From: Wurfbainia villosa
Lineage: Eukaryota > Streptophyta > Magnoliopsida > Zingiberales > Zingiberaceae
Direction of reading: 5' to 3'
Length of the DNA: 64,000 nucleotides
Assembly (NCBI GenBank): GCA_025175895.1
Contig: CM045991.1
Span: forward strand, 75,441,174 to 75,505,173
Shown here: positions 1 through 9,634 of the stretch, in pieces
Numbering within the stretch: the stretch's first letter is position 1
How the letters are laid out: each line of letters begins with the position of its first letter
Program-made: the position numbers and the translations under genes
Notes under the pieces: model-generated
Told to the model about the DNA's origin: nothing
What the model saw: the letters and a program-made list of their open reading frames with translations, nothing else
The model's database searches: none

Positions 1-2
1 AA

Positions 3-1290
3 TTAGTGGAACTGCACAAAGGAACCGACGAAGCAAAGGTATGAAAATGGGACCTTCTTTTTAATAAATTATATAATTTAAAAATACAGAACATGAGATC
101 GTGACTTAACTACAAGCTCGTACAAGACATCACAACAACTTGCACGCCATCGAACAAAAGGTCGAAAATTGAATTCATTTCCTAGGACTACCTTGTGGGC
201 ATCCATGGTCGATGTCTACAAGGTCTCTAAGGAATTATCAAAAATTAGGTTAGATAAATTATTTTCAATTCAATTCCATGAATACAGTCTAATCAAGAAA
301 GGTATAGCTCTTATTGTAGGTCCAAAGAAGAAGCCCGCAAGTATGCCACCCCAGAAGGAAGAAGAAGACGAGTACGAGTCGGAGGTCGATCCGAAGATGG
401 AGACCGAACTAGTCAACCTAGTTCGGAGGATGATTAAGAGCCGAAAATGATCGGCCACTCAACCCAAGGAAGGTAAATCTAAAGCTAGTTCTAACATTAG
501 GTGTTATGAATGCAACAGGTTCGGACATGTCAAGTCAGAATGTCTGAAGCTCAAAAACAAAGAACCGAAGTTCAAGAAGGCGCTCAATGCTACGTGGGAA
601 GAGGCATCGGAGGAAGAAGATGATGACCTCGTCTTCATAGCTAAAGCAACCGAATCAGAGCTGGAGTCCGAATCTGAACCCAAGGACGAGTCAGACTACG
701 AATCTCTATTCAAGACAAGCCACAGATACGCATCCGGTTCAAGAGATACTCTCAAGGTAAGTCAGTCCCTCATTAGTACTTTATACAATGCAATTAAGTT
801 TCTAACTAGGAAGTTAGCTAAGTCCGAGTCCAAGGTTGAGACCCTGTTCAAGGAGGTTAAACTCCTTAAACACGATGTCTCCCTAACCTCTTCGACTCGT
901 CAAGTTCAAGAGGAGGACTCAACTCGAGTTGAAAAGCTCGAAGTTGAGAACTCACTTTTGAAAAGTCAAGTCGAAGATCTTAGGAACATGTTGGAAAGGT
1001 TCACTTTGGGATCCAAGGGACTTGACCTCTTACTTGGATCGCAAAGGGTCGTGTACATCAAGGTCGGGCTTGGGTTTAGCTCAACTACGACTAACAAGTC
1101 GTACATGTCAATCGTAAGTCAAAATAGAATACATATCCAAGCATGAGTCCCTAAGACCACTTTGATTTCTCAATTAGGATCTAACAAGTACTGGGTTCTC
1201 AAAGACAAAATCCACTATGTGGAAAGACCGAACCGATTCAATGGTCAAGAGGGAGCTAGTACAAAACTTGTTCATGCTATTACTTAGAAA
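3..1290 (+). pseudogene. gag: S1 gag (capsid/nucleocapsid) remnant
   Basis: This is the structural protein that would form the cytoplasmic virus-like particle. Positions 3-168 read as the UBN2-type gag core in one frame, with two stops. A frameshift then leads into a frame running from 169 to 1146 with a single in-frame TGA at 448-450. The zinc knuckle C-X2-C-X4-H-X4-C is intact at 502-543 (starts CYECNRFGH). It is followed by an acidic, Ser/Glu-rich stretch and a coiled-coil-like segment (about 740-1000), as usual for Sirevirus gag. After the stop at 1144-1146 similarity continues to about 1290. The same gag type occurs on the - strand at 58018-59358, which supports the call. Confidence 0.85.
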
Positions 1291-1356
1291 TTGCATGCTT
1301 AGTTTTTTTTCTTTTCTTTTTAGAATGGTTAGATAGGGACTATAACTCGTCAATAC

Positions 1357-1554
1357 TGTTAGTGCCTATAAGATTCACATATCTCCACAATGACATGATA
1401 TTGTCCACTTTGGGCCTGAGCCCTCATGGTTTTATTTTTGGATTTTACCCAAAAGGTCTCATACCAATGGAGATATCTTTTTATCTTATAAGCACATGAT
1501 CTTTTCCATGTCTTACCAATGTGGGACTTTGATTGTATTCCCAATACTCCAATA
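1357..1554 (-). repeat. TRIM 3' LTR
   Basis: Near-identical direct repeat of 1864-2060; differences are scattered point changes and short indels. Its outer end is TGTTAGTGCC on the + strand. The inner terminus has decayed to ACTCCAATA, where the other copy ends ACTTCAACA. Confidence 0.9.
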
Positions 1555-1644
1555 ATCCCTCCCTCAAATGAAGGACCACATTGACCCCCCCCCCCCTCCC
1601 CTCAAGCCTCCGTCCTCCAAGGACATCCTCTGCTTGATGTCCGA

Positions 1645-1775
1645 TCCTCAACCCACCAGGACTTCCTGCCAACTGTCTAGTCCTCTTGACCCAGCTGGAC
1701 TTCCTGCCAGTTGTCCAACCCTTCTAGCCCAACTGGACTTCCTGCCAGTTGTTCGGTCCTCCGACCCAATCATTT
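1645..1775 (-). repeat. 38-bp tandem repeat inside the TRIM
   Basis: Three imperfect copies of a unit containing GGACTTCCTGCC start near 1659, 1697 and 1735, a 38-bp spacing. They fill much of the short internal domain. An open frame across this block (1568-2005, + strand) is antisense to the element and runs into the LTR, so I do not regard it as a gene. Confidence 0.75.
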
Positions 1776-1863
1776 CCTCGTGTTCTCTTGATCCGTATAT
1801 GGGAGCTCAACTTCCTTCGTTTGAGGTTTATGGCTTGATATGGACTATGACTCTGATACCAAT

Positions 1864-2060
1864 TGTTAGTGCCTATAAGAATCATATTTTTCCACAATGG
1901 CATGATATTGTCCACTTTGAGCCTAAGCCCTCATGGTTTTGTTTTTGGGCTTTACCCAAAAGGCCTTATACCAATGGAGATATCTTTCATCTTATAAGCA
2001 CATGATCTTTTCCATGTCTTACCAATATGGGACTTTGATTGTATTCCCAATACTTCAACA
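1864..2060 (-). repeat. TRIM 5' LTR
   Basis: Direct repeat partner of 1357-1554. It begins TGTTAGTGCC and ends ACTTCAACA on the + strand, with the primer site immediately to its left. Confidence 0.9.
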
Positions 2061-2065
2061 AATAC

Positions 2066-2565
2066 TTTATAACATAGTACCAGGACACGGCGAGATGATA
2101 GTATGCTAGAAAAGCGAAGTCTTGGGCACTTGAGCTAGATAAGGCATATCTAGTTCGGTTCACTTGACCGAGTGGAACTAGCTGAAGCTACCTCACCGTA
2201 TCCTAGACTAGTTAGACTAGGAAGTGGTCTTAAGTGAGTCAAGTTACTATTTTCTCAAAATTGGCTTTGTCTAAGGAAGTGGTCATTTTTTTTATCAAAG
2301 AAGGCCTCTGTACCTCGCCACGACCTGGAAGCCAAGATCTTGAAAAGGTCACTTGATTAGCTTAGGATCAAATCTGAATCTAATGCAAGGATGACTAGTT
2401 TCGATTCATTAAAATTAATCAAGTAAAATTGAATTCATCTCACAAGAACACATAAGGATAATATGTTTGATCATGTAGAAATGGGTGAGATGACCTAGGA
2501 CTAATAATCTTCAACTAACCCTTAAATTCCAATATTCGATCCAACTACCTTGTGTGTAAGATCAA
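2066..2565 (+). other. Degenerate S1 stretch between gag and protease
   Basis: About 500 bp without a sustained reading frame, continuing the S1 sequence broken off at 1356. It reads as decayed inter-gag/protease sequence. I see no domain or repeat in it. Confidence 0.5.
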
Positions 2566-2991
2566 TGGATGTTGAATAGTGGTTGCTCCCAACATATGAC
2601 TGGGGATCAACTTAAGTTTTCAAACCTTCGATTCAAACGACAAGGATCGGTAGCCTTTGGAAACAATGGCAAGCTCAAAATCATCAGATCAGGTGATATT
2701 TAGCTCAACTCAAACTTTATCATTCAAAATGTTTTACTAGTTGAAAATTTCGAATATAATTTACTTAGCGTAAGTCAATTGTGTGATAATAACTATGAGG
2801 TCATATTTCTAGAAAATGATTGCGTAATTAAAACAAATGAAACCTCTAAAACAATCCTTAATGGAACTAGGAATAGCAACATCTATACTATTAATCTACC
2901 TAACTCCTCAACCAAGTGTTTTATGACAGTAAGAGGAATCTTGGTTGTGGCACCGACGACTCAGTCACTCGCACCCAAGACTCGTCCATAA
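2566..2991 (+). pseudogene. pro: S1 aspartic protease / GAG-pre-integrase remnant
   Basis: The frame beginning near 2566 reads W-M-L-N-S-G-C-S-x-H-M-T-G. This is the copia protease signature, in which the catalytic D-S-G has become N-S-G (AAT at 2575-2577). One stop follows near 2710. Then comes the stretch before the integrase zinc finger, with the frame 2779-2991 starting MCDNNYEV. A one-base shift near 2935-2945 moves the continuation into the integrase frame. With the catalytic aspartate lost and frames broken, it cannot process a polyprotein. Confidence 0.8.
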
Positions 2992-4024
2992 GATGAGTCA
3001 GAGTGGCTTAGTCAGAGGTTTGCCCAACCTTAACAACTTAGACAATAAAATTTGTAATGCTTGTCAACAAGGTAAACAATCTAAGACACAACATCAACTA
3101 AGTAATCAAGAACGAACCAAAAGTGTTCTTAAGCTCCTACATATGGATCTATTCGATTCACATGGAGCTAAGTCACTTAACGGTAGTCAATTCTGCTTAG
3201 TCATAATTGACGACTATTCTAGGTTTACCTGGGTTAGATTCATCAAACATAAAAGTGATACCCTAGATCAACTCATCAACTTGTTCAAACTAATCAAAAA
3301 TCAAAAGAACCTTAAAATTAAAAGAAATAGGAGCGATCATGGTGGTGAATTCAAAAAGTACAGGTTTATAGATTTCTGTAACATAAATGGATATCACCAT
3401 GAATTCGCATGTCCTAGAACCCCACAACAAAACGGTCTAGCCGAATGTAAAAATAGAACCCTACAAGAAGCAGCTAGGACAATGCTAAATGAGTATAACC
3501 TACCTGACAGATTTTGGACAGAAGCCGTTAGTATGGCTTGCTATGTCCAAAATAGGATCCTTTTGGTAAAGAGGCACCTTAAGACCTCATACGAAATCTA
3601 TCATGACAAAGTACCTAACATCAAGTACTTTAGGGTATTTCGATGTAAGGTACATATCCTGAACACTAAGGATTACCTAGGAAAGTTCACCTCCAAAACC
3701 TCTACCGGAATCTTCTTAGGATACTCTACTACAAGTAGAGCCAATAGGGTATACAACCATGACACCCTTAGAGTTGAAGAGACTATTAATGTAGTGTTTG
3801 ATGAAGGACACGAACCTACAAAACCCGTAGCAACACCAACTAGCGAACCAACTCATACCAGACTTGACTCCGACCCTGAGATCAAGTCTAGTATTAATCC
3901 TAACCCAAGTCCAACAAGTCATCCAGTCAACCAAGTGATAGGTGACCCTAACCCAAGTCAAATTAGGATTCAAACGAATCATCCTATCGACCAAGTGATA
4001 GGTGTTCCTAGCTTAGGGGTTTGA
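2945..4024 (+). pseudogene. int: S1 integrase remnant
   Basis: A 359-codon frame opens in the GAG-pre-integrase zinc-binding region (WHRRLSH, then C-N-A-C). The DDE catalytic core follows: D at 3146-3148 (HMDLFD), D at 3335-3337 (RSDHGGEF) and E at 3443-3445 (GLAECKNRTL), so all three acidic residues are present. The C-terminal part is rich in Pro, Ser and Thr and carries a repeated N-H-P-(V/I)-D-Q-V-I-G motif. This enzyme would insert the cDNA copy into host DNA. The frame has lost its upstream partner through the frameshift. Confidence 0.88.
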
Positions 4025-4277
4025 ACTAGATCATCTTATAGAAACCTTAGTCAAATCTCCTTGATTTCAAAAATTGAACCCAAAACTATTGAATAAGCTC
4101 TTCTTGATCCCGATTGGATTATTGCAATGCAAGAAGAGCTAGCTCAATTCACTAGGAACGAGGTTTGGGAATTAGTACCACCACCTAAAGATAAATCAGT
4201 TATTGGAACAAGGTGGGTCTTTCGAAACAAACTTGATGACAAAGGTGAAGTAATTAGAAATAAAGCAAGGTTTTAGT
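4025..4277 (+). pseudogene. rt: S1 reverse transcriptase, N-terminal fragment
   Basis: After the stop at 4022-4024, similarity to the start of copia RT continues: DPDWIIAMQEELAQF, then TRWVFRNKLDD. A stop lies near 4096. The frame ends at the insertion point of S2 and resumes at 9467. A short stretch before the junction appears to be missing compared with the - strand relative near 31370. Confidence 0.82.
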
Positions 4278-5212
4278 TGTAGGGTCGATGTTGGCTGGCT
4301 AGAGGGGGGTGAATAGCCCTCTTTCATCGTATGATGAAGTCATTCGTTGATCGTCTACAACTATCGTTAGCGTAAGCGGAAAATACAACTAAAACAATAA
4401 TAAAGATAAGCAAGATACCAAACAATGCTAACAAGGGATGTAACGTGGTTCACGGTTTCGTCGCTAATCCACGGTCTGATTCGTCCAAGGTGAATCACTC
4501 CTCAATCTATCCACTAAATCTCTCCTTTGCACCAAGCTAGGTGGAGGTAACCTTTTACACAAGAATCACTCCTCTTACAATATGATGTAAATAAGCTCAA
4601 GTAAGAGGATGGAAAACGTATTGGGCACTTTGGAGGAGTTTAGAGCATAAGCATTAGCCTCCCAAAGGCTCTCACCCCTTCTCTTTATAGAGGAAGAGAG
4701 TTTCTTCCCGTTAATACAGGAGCAATCGACTGATGCCCCGTTCAGTCAACTGATCTTGTAGTTGTTGCCCAATAATGGCTTCTTCCATGTTGGACTCCAA
4801 CCAACGGCTCCTTCATCAGTCGACTGATGAAGTCATCAGTCGACTGATGTCAACTTCCAGTCGAGTGCCCGCGAGCTCGACTAGCTCTCTTTGTTGGCGG
4901 CCACATTCCTCGATAGCATCAGGCGCACGGCTCTACAATGCTCCTTCTTGTCTCTTTCCCTCGAAGTCTGCTTCCTTGGCTTCGCTTCAAGTCATCTCGT
5001 CCGGCGGTCCCTCGGCAGCATCAAGTGCATGGCTCTGCAATTCTCCTTCTCCGACTCAAGCACGAGGTTATGAGCGGTGACACTTGCCTAAGCTCCATGT
5101 GCGAATTACTAAGTCCTACAAGACTCCAACGCACATATCAAATCCAATCATCCTAACTTAAACCCTTTGTCACACACATCAAAACCATATCATGAGTCGA
5201 TTGCACTAACAA
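4278..5212 (-). repeat. S2 3' LTR (935 bp)
   Basis: Matches 8321-9466, but is about 200 bp shorter in the palindrome-rich U3. On the + strand it starts TGTAGGGTCG and ends CACTAACA. It contains two perfect 16-bp palindromes CATCAGTCGACTGATG (4814-4829 and 4834-4849) upstream of the TATA-like box at 4683-4689. Confidence 0.92.
4683..4689 (-). promoter_or_regulatory. TATA-like box in S2 3' LTR
   Basis: TATAAAG on the - strand, downstream of the GTCGAC palindromes. The sister LTR has decayed to an AATAAAG-like sequence near 8733. Confidence 0.5.
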
Positions 5213-6546
5213 TCTCCCCCTTTTTTATGTGTGGCAATCTGTTTAAGTTAGGTAAACATTTGATAAAGATACTAAGGAAAGAAAGCATGTAAATAAACAT
5301 GATTATCAACTCTTCCCCTTAATACATGAAACTCCCCCTAAATGCAATTCTCCCCCTTAATATAACTTACTTAAACATACATATTTCTCCCCCTTTGACA
5401 CCATCAAAAAGATTAAACTAAGTTATTCAAACATGGCATCAAGTCTAGGAAACAAAAATTACCAAAACATGCCTTAAAATCTAATAAAAGAAATTCTTTG
5501 GACATGTTTTGATTGATCACCGATAGTTCGGACTACGATCGTGACACTGATTTCGTGATTTTCGATTTGAGATGAATTTGAAATACATTAAAAATTCTAT
5601 AAAGTTCAAAAATCATGAAATTTGGGGAACACATTTCTTGTAAGTTCCTTTATCAATGAAAAATAATTTTTCATAAAAAATCATTATATTTTCAAAAATT
5701 AGGCAAAATCTCAAAAGTTGGAAAATATCTAAACATTGTATCAATTTTAAAACCTAGTTTTGCAAGCTTTCAAAACATGAAAATTCAGTTTATGAAACAA
5801 GAAATGGTTTTCAAAACATTTGAAATATCTAACCATGATCTTTGGGAAATATGTCTATGAATTAAACATAAGTCTTCCCCATGATTGGTCTATTATTACT
5901 CTTTTGATACTTTAAATGACCATCTAAATGTCATAGGCATTAGTGGACCATTTGTATCATCCTATCATCTCACTCATGCTATATTTTCAATCAAGGTAGC
6001 CTATAGTGAGTGTGAGATGTTCCTAAAGTTATTTGTATATACTTAACCATTAATTTCATGCAATTTTACACAAGGTTAAGTATCATACTAACATACCACA
6101 TGATCATAAAGACATATATGCATTAATTTCACATTATGATCATGAAACTATTGTATCTATCAATTTGTGATCATGCATTAGGTATAAAGTCATGATAATA
6201 AATCAAATATCAACCAAAGCATGATTTAAACCCTATTAGCCATGATTATATATCAAATGTCAAGATCATAAATCATGATTGTAAACATATATAACAATTA
6301 AATTAACTATCACGATTTAAGCATTATTATCAATTTATGGGCACATTATCATCACCCAACACTATGCTAAAAATTTATAGGTCATGAGTGTCAACATATA
6401 TAACACTAAGTGTTGAGCATGATTTAAACTATTTAAGGGTGCATTATCATCACCCAACACTATTTCAAAAACTTTGTCCCGCCATCCTAAGTCAACCAAA
6501 ATATGATATAGGTAAATTCCATATGGTTGACTACCCTAGGGTTTTC
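5213..6546 (-). other. S2 3' non-coding region with multiple polypurine tracts
   Basis: AT-rich and without a reading frame. Next to the 3' LTR lies a purine tract (GGGGGAGATTG on the - strand, 5213-5230). Further copies of the CTCCCCCT motif on the + strand occur near 5332, 5352 and 5389. This is the multiple polypurine tract arrangement of Sireviruses, used to prime plus-strand DNA. The rest (about 5450-6540) shows only AT-rich sequence with repeated CATGAT-like words. Confidence 0.7.
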
Positions 6547-8259
6547 CTAACCCTTAAGGATGGATTTAGGAACCCAAAACAAATTCTTTCCTATGGGGTT
6601 CACTAGAAATTCCTTAGGGATCCATTTTCTAGCTATTATTTTCTTTTTATCTTGACCCCTAGCAATTAAACATTTATAGGCCTTTTCATTTTTATTTTCC
6701 TTATATCCTAGGCCTTTATTATTGAAGCTTGCCCTTTGGCTCCCTATGATCATGTTAAGGGTGTTGGAGCCTATGGTGAATTTTTTTAGGGCCTTGGTCA
6801 AATGATCTACCTTTTCCCTTAACATCCTATTTTCCTCAATGCATGCATCATTAACATCAAATGGTATATAGTCATGTGAGCATGCATCATCATTATTAAC
6901 ATTTAAACATGATTGTTCTAATTTATTTTCTAAAGCCTTAATTTGATCTAGCATGCTTTTATTCTTTTTCTTAGCCCTAAATAAATCCTTAGTAAGGCTA
7001 GAAATCATGGAAACTATTTTATTGGGTGAGAGATTCGTTACCTTAGTTTCCATGTCCTCTTCCTCCGATTCCGATGATGATGAGGATGAAGCTCCCCCTT
7101 CACTTGAGCTCTCCTCACTAGTACTTCTTTCTTCTTGCTCAGAGGAGGAGGTGGAGTCTAGGTCGTCTATTGCCATTAGGGCAAGGTTTGAGTAGACACG
7201 TTCTTCTTCTTCGGATGATGATGATGAAGAAGAAGAAGGATCATCCTATGTCCTTGCTTTGAGTGCTTTGACCTTCCCCTTTTCTTTGGCCTTCCTCTCT
7301 TCTTCCTTCTTCTTGCTCCCCTTCTTCTTCTTTTCTTCTTTCTTTCTCCTCTCTTCTTTGCTCTTGTTCAAGAGTGGACAATTATCTCTTATGTGTCCCT
7401 CTTGTTGGCAATTGTAGAAAATTATTTTCTTCCTTGGCCTTTTCCCCCTATCATGGGATTTGTTAAATTTAAAACCTTTTAACGCACGTCTTACCTTCCT
7501 TACCATATAAGCTTCTTCCATGCTATCCATGGAGGAGGAGGAGGCTTCATCGGAGGAGGAAGGAGTCTCCATCTTCTTCTTCCCCTTGTTGGCTAATAGT
7601 GCCACTCCTCTTGATGGCTTGATGCTCGGTTCTTCACTTATTCCCTTAAGCCTTGCTTCGTGGAGCTCCATGATTGAGAAGAACTCCTCCAAGGTGCTCA
7701 CTTATAGGTTCTTTGACATGTAGAAGGAGTCCACCATTGAGCTCCATTTCGATGACCGGGGAAAAGCATCGATTGCTTTCATGAGCATATCCTGGTTTGA
7801 AAGTCTTTCTCCTACACTTGTTAGCCCAATTAAAAAAATTTTAAATCTAGAATGTAATGAGGTTACCTTTTCTCCCTTTTAAAGTTTAATATTTGATAGT
7901 TGGGAGCGGAGGAGGTCTCTCCTTGCAAGCTTGGCCTCCGAGGTACCTTCATGAAGCTCTACTAGCTTCTCTTACATCTCTTTAGCACTTGCACACTCTC
8001 CAATCCGGTTGATTTCTAGTTGGGGGAGTACATTGTACAAGTGATGCTTGGCCTTCAAATTTGCCAAGTACTCCTCTCTTTGTCTCTTTGTCCATCTTGT
8101 CTTCTCTATTTGCTCCCCATCTTCACCCCTAGGTATCTTAAAACCATTTTCTATTATTAATAGAATTTCGAAATCGGTTTCAAAAAATACCTCCATTCTC
8201 TTCTTCCACCAAGAGAATTCTCCTTTAAATTTCGGTGGGTGAATGTTGGAGTCGGCCAT
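6547..8259 (-). pseudogene. gag: S2 gag, one frame with three internal stops
   Basis: Starting at the ATG at 8259 (MADSNIHPPKFKGEF), 48 bases past the primer site, a single frame runs about 570 codons to 6547. Stops interrupt it near 7972, 7704 and 7246. The N-terminus is the usual copia gag start (WWKKRMEVFFETDF). The zinc knuckle near 7385-7419 has Phe (7417-7419) where the first Cys should be. A Lys/Glu-rich run follows (about 7250-7370), then an acidic Ser/Glu block and a coiled-coil-like region (about 6780-6980). The S6 gag start is similar. Without its start, knuckle and continuity it cannot make particles. Confidence 0.85.
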
Positions 8260-8320
8260 CCTTGATTGTGCATGTTGCGGCGGTTAGTCCTCGACAAGCT
8301 TTCTTGGCTCTGATACCACT

Positions 8321-9466
8321 TGTAGGGTCGATGTTGGCCGGCTAGAGGGGGGTGAATAGCCCTCTTTCGTCGTATGATGAAGTCGTTCGTTAATCGTCTA
8401 CAACTATCGTTAGCGCAAGCAGAAAATACAACTAAAACAATAATAAAGATAAGCAAGATACCAAACAATGCTAACAAGGGATGTAACGTGGTTCACAGCT
8501 TCGTCGCTAATCCACGGTCTGATTCGTCCAAGGTGAATCACTCCTCAATCTATCCACTAGATCTCTCCTTTGCACCAAGCAAGGTGGAGGTAATCTTTTA
8601 CACAAGAATCACTCCTCTTACAATATGATGTAAATAAGCTCAAGTAAGAGGATGGAAAATGTATTGGGTACTTTGGAGGAGTTTAGAGCATAAGCATTAG
8701 CCTCCCAAAGGCCCTCACCCCTTCTCTTTATTGAGGAAGAGGGTTTCTTCCCAATGACTCCTTCATCAGTCAACTGTTGACTTCATCAGTCGATTGATGT
8801 CGACTTCTAGTCGAGTGCCCGCGAGCTTGACTAGCTTTTGTGCCCATGTACAGTGCTATCAGTCGACCGCTTCCCTTAAGCAGTTGACTAATGTCGACTT
8901 GATCCAGCAGCTAACACTAGTCAATTGCTAATCGACTTGGAGCAGTCGACTGCCATGACATTGCAAACAACTGGTGTCGGGTAAAACTCAAACTTAACAT
9001 TCGTTTGAGCTTCTGGCGGTCGGGTAAACCTCAACCCTTGTTGTTGAGCCTCCGACACTCAGTCATTCAGCCAAGTTCACCTAATGAGCTACTTACAATT
9101 CACTCATTCTCTCATCTCACTCGAAGTCCCTCGCCGAAGCTCTCTTCATTGGCATCCACATCCCTCGGCAACATCAGGCGCACAGCTCTGCAATGCTCCT
9201 TCGCATCTCTTGCCCTCGAAGTCTTCTTCCTTGGCTTCGCTTCAAGTCATCTCGTCTGGTGGTCCCTCGGCAGCATCAAGCGCACGGCTTTGCAATGCTC
9301 CTTCTCTGACTCAAGCACAAGGTTATGAGCGGTGACACTTGCCTAAGCTCCATGTGCGAATTACTAAGTCCTGCAAGACTCCAACGCACATATCAAATCC
9401 AATCATCCTAACTTAAACCCTTTGCCACACACATCAAAACCATATCATGGGTCGATTGCACTAACA
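8321..9466 (-). repeat. S2 5' LTR (1146 bp)
   Basis: Direct repeat of 4278-5212. On the + strand it starts TGTAGGGTCG beside the primer site (8307-8318) and ends CACTAACA at 9466. Degenerate GTCGAC-type palindromes lie at about 8760-8960. Confidence 0.92.
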
Positions 9467-9634
9467 TTAATCAAGTCGAAGGATTAGATTACGATGAAAC
9501 CTATGCCCCCGTAACTAGACTAGAATCCATCCTAATGTTGTTAGCCAACGCTGCACATCAAGGATTTAAGTTATTTCAAATGGATGTCAAGTCAGCATTT
9601 TTAAATGGACTTATTAAGGAAGAGATGTACGTTA
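9467..9634 (+). pseudogene. rt: S1 reverse transcriptase, middle fragment
   Basis: The S1 RT frame resumes after S2 with NQVEGLDYDETYAPV and continues through FQMDVKSAFLNG, the first conserved RT aspartate region. It ends in the codon for the first residues of the EEMYV motif, where T1 is inserted. The next S1 residues appear at 18959. Confidence 0.88.

Larger units (their letters stand above)
1357..2060 (-). mobile_element. TRIM (terminal-repeat retrotransposon in miniature), complete with target duplication
   Basis: A 704-bp non-coding element has two direct terminal repeats of about 197 bp, bounded by TG...CA-type ends and a perfect 5-bp duplication AATAC (1352-1356 and 2061-2065). Orientation is minus. 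A primer site complementary to initiator Met tRNA (TGGTATCAGAG on the - strand) lies at about 1850-1861 beside the right repeat. A purine tract (GAGGGAGGGA on the - strand) lies at about 1556-1568 beside the left one. There is no gag or pol, so it must have moved with proteins supplied in trans. It interrupts the spacer after S1 gag. Confidence 0.9.
4278..9466 (-). mobile_element. S2: Sirevirus-type element with gag but no pol
   Basis: Inserted in S1 RT with a near-perfect duplication (TTAGT at 4273-4277, TTAAT at 9467-9471). On the - strand the order is 5' LTR (8321-9466), primer site (TGGTATCAGAGC at 8307-8318), gag (8259-6547), non-coding region with polypurine tracts, 3' LTR (5212-4278). 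No protease, integrase or RT is recognisable. The element went from gag straight to the 3' region, so it is a deletion derivative or a non-autonomous family member. Confidence 0.9.

Noticed and set aside
1568..2005. 145-codon + strand frame with proline-rich start
   Set aside because: It lies antisense in the TRIM, spans the C-tract, tandem repeat and LTR, and has no domain; chance frame.
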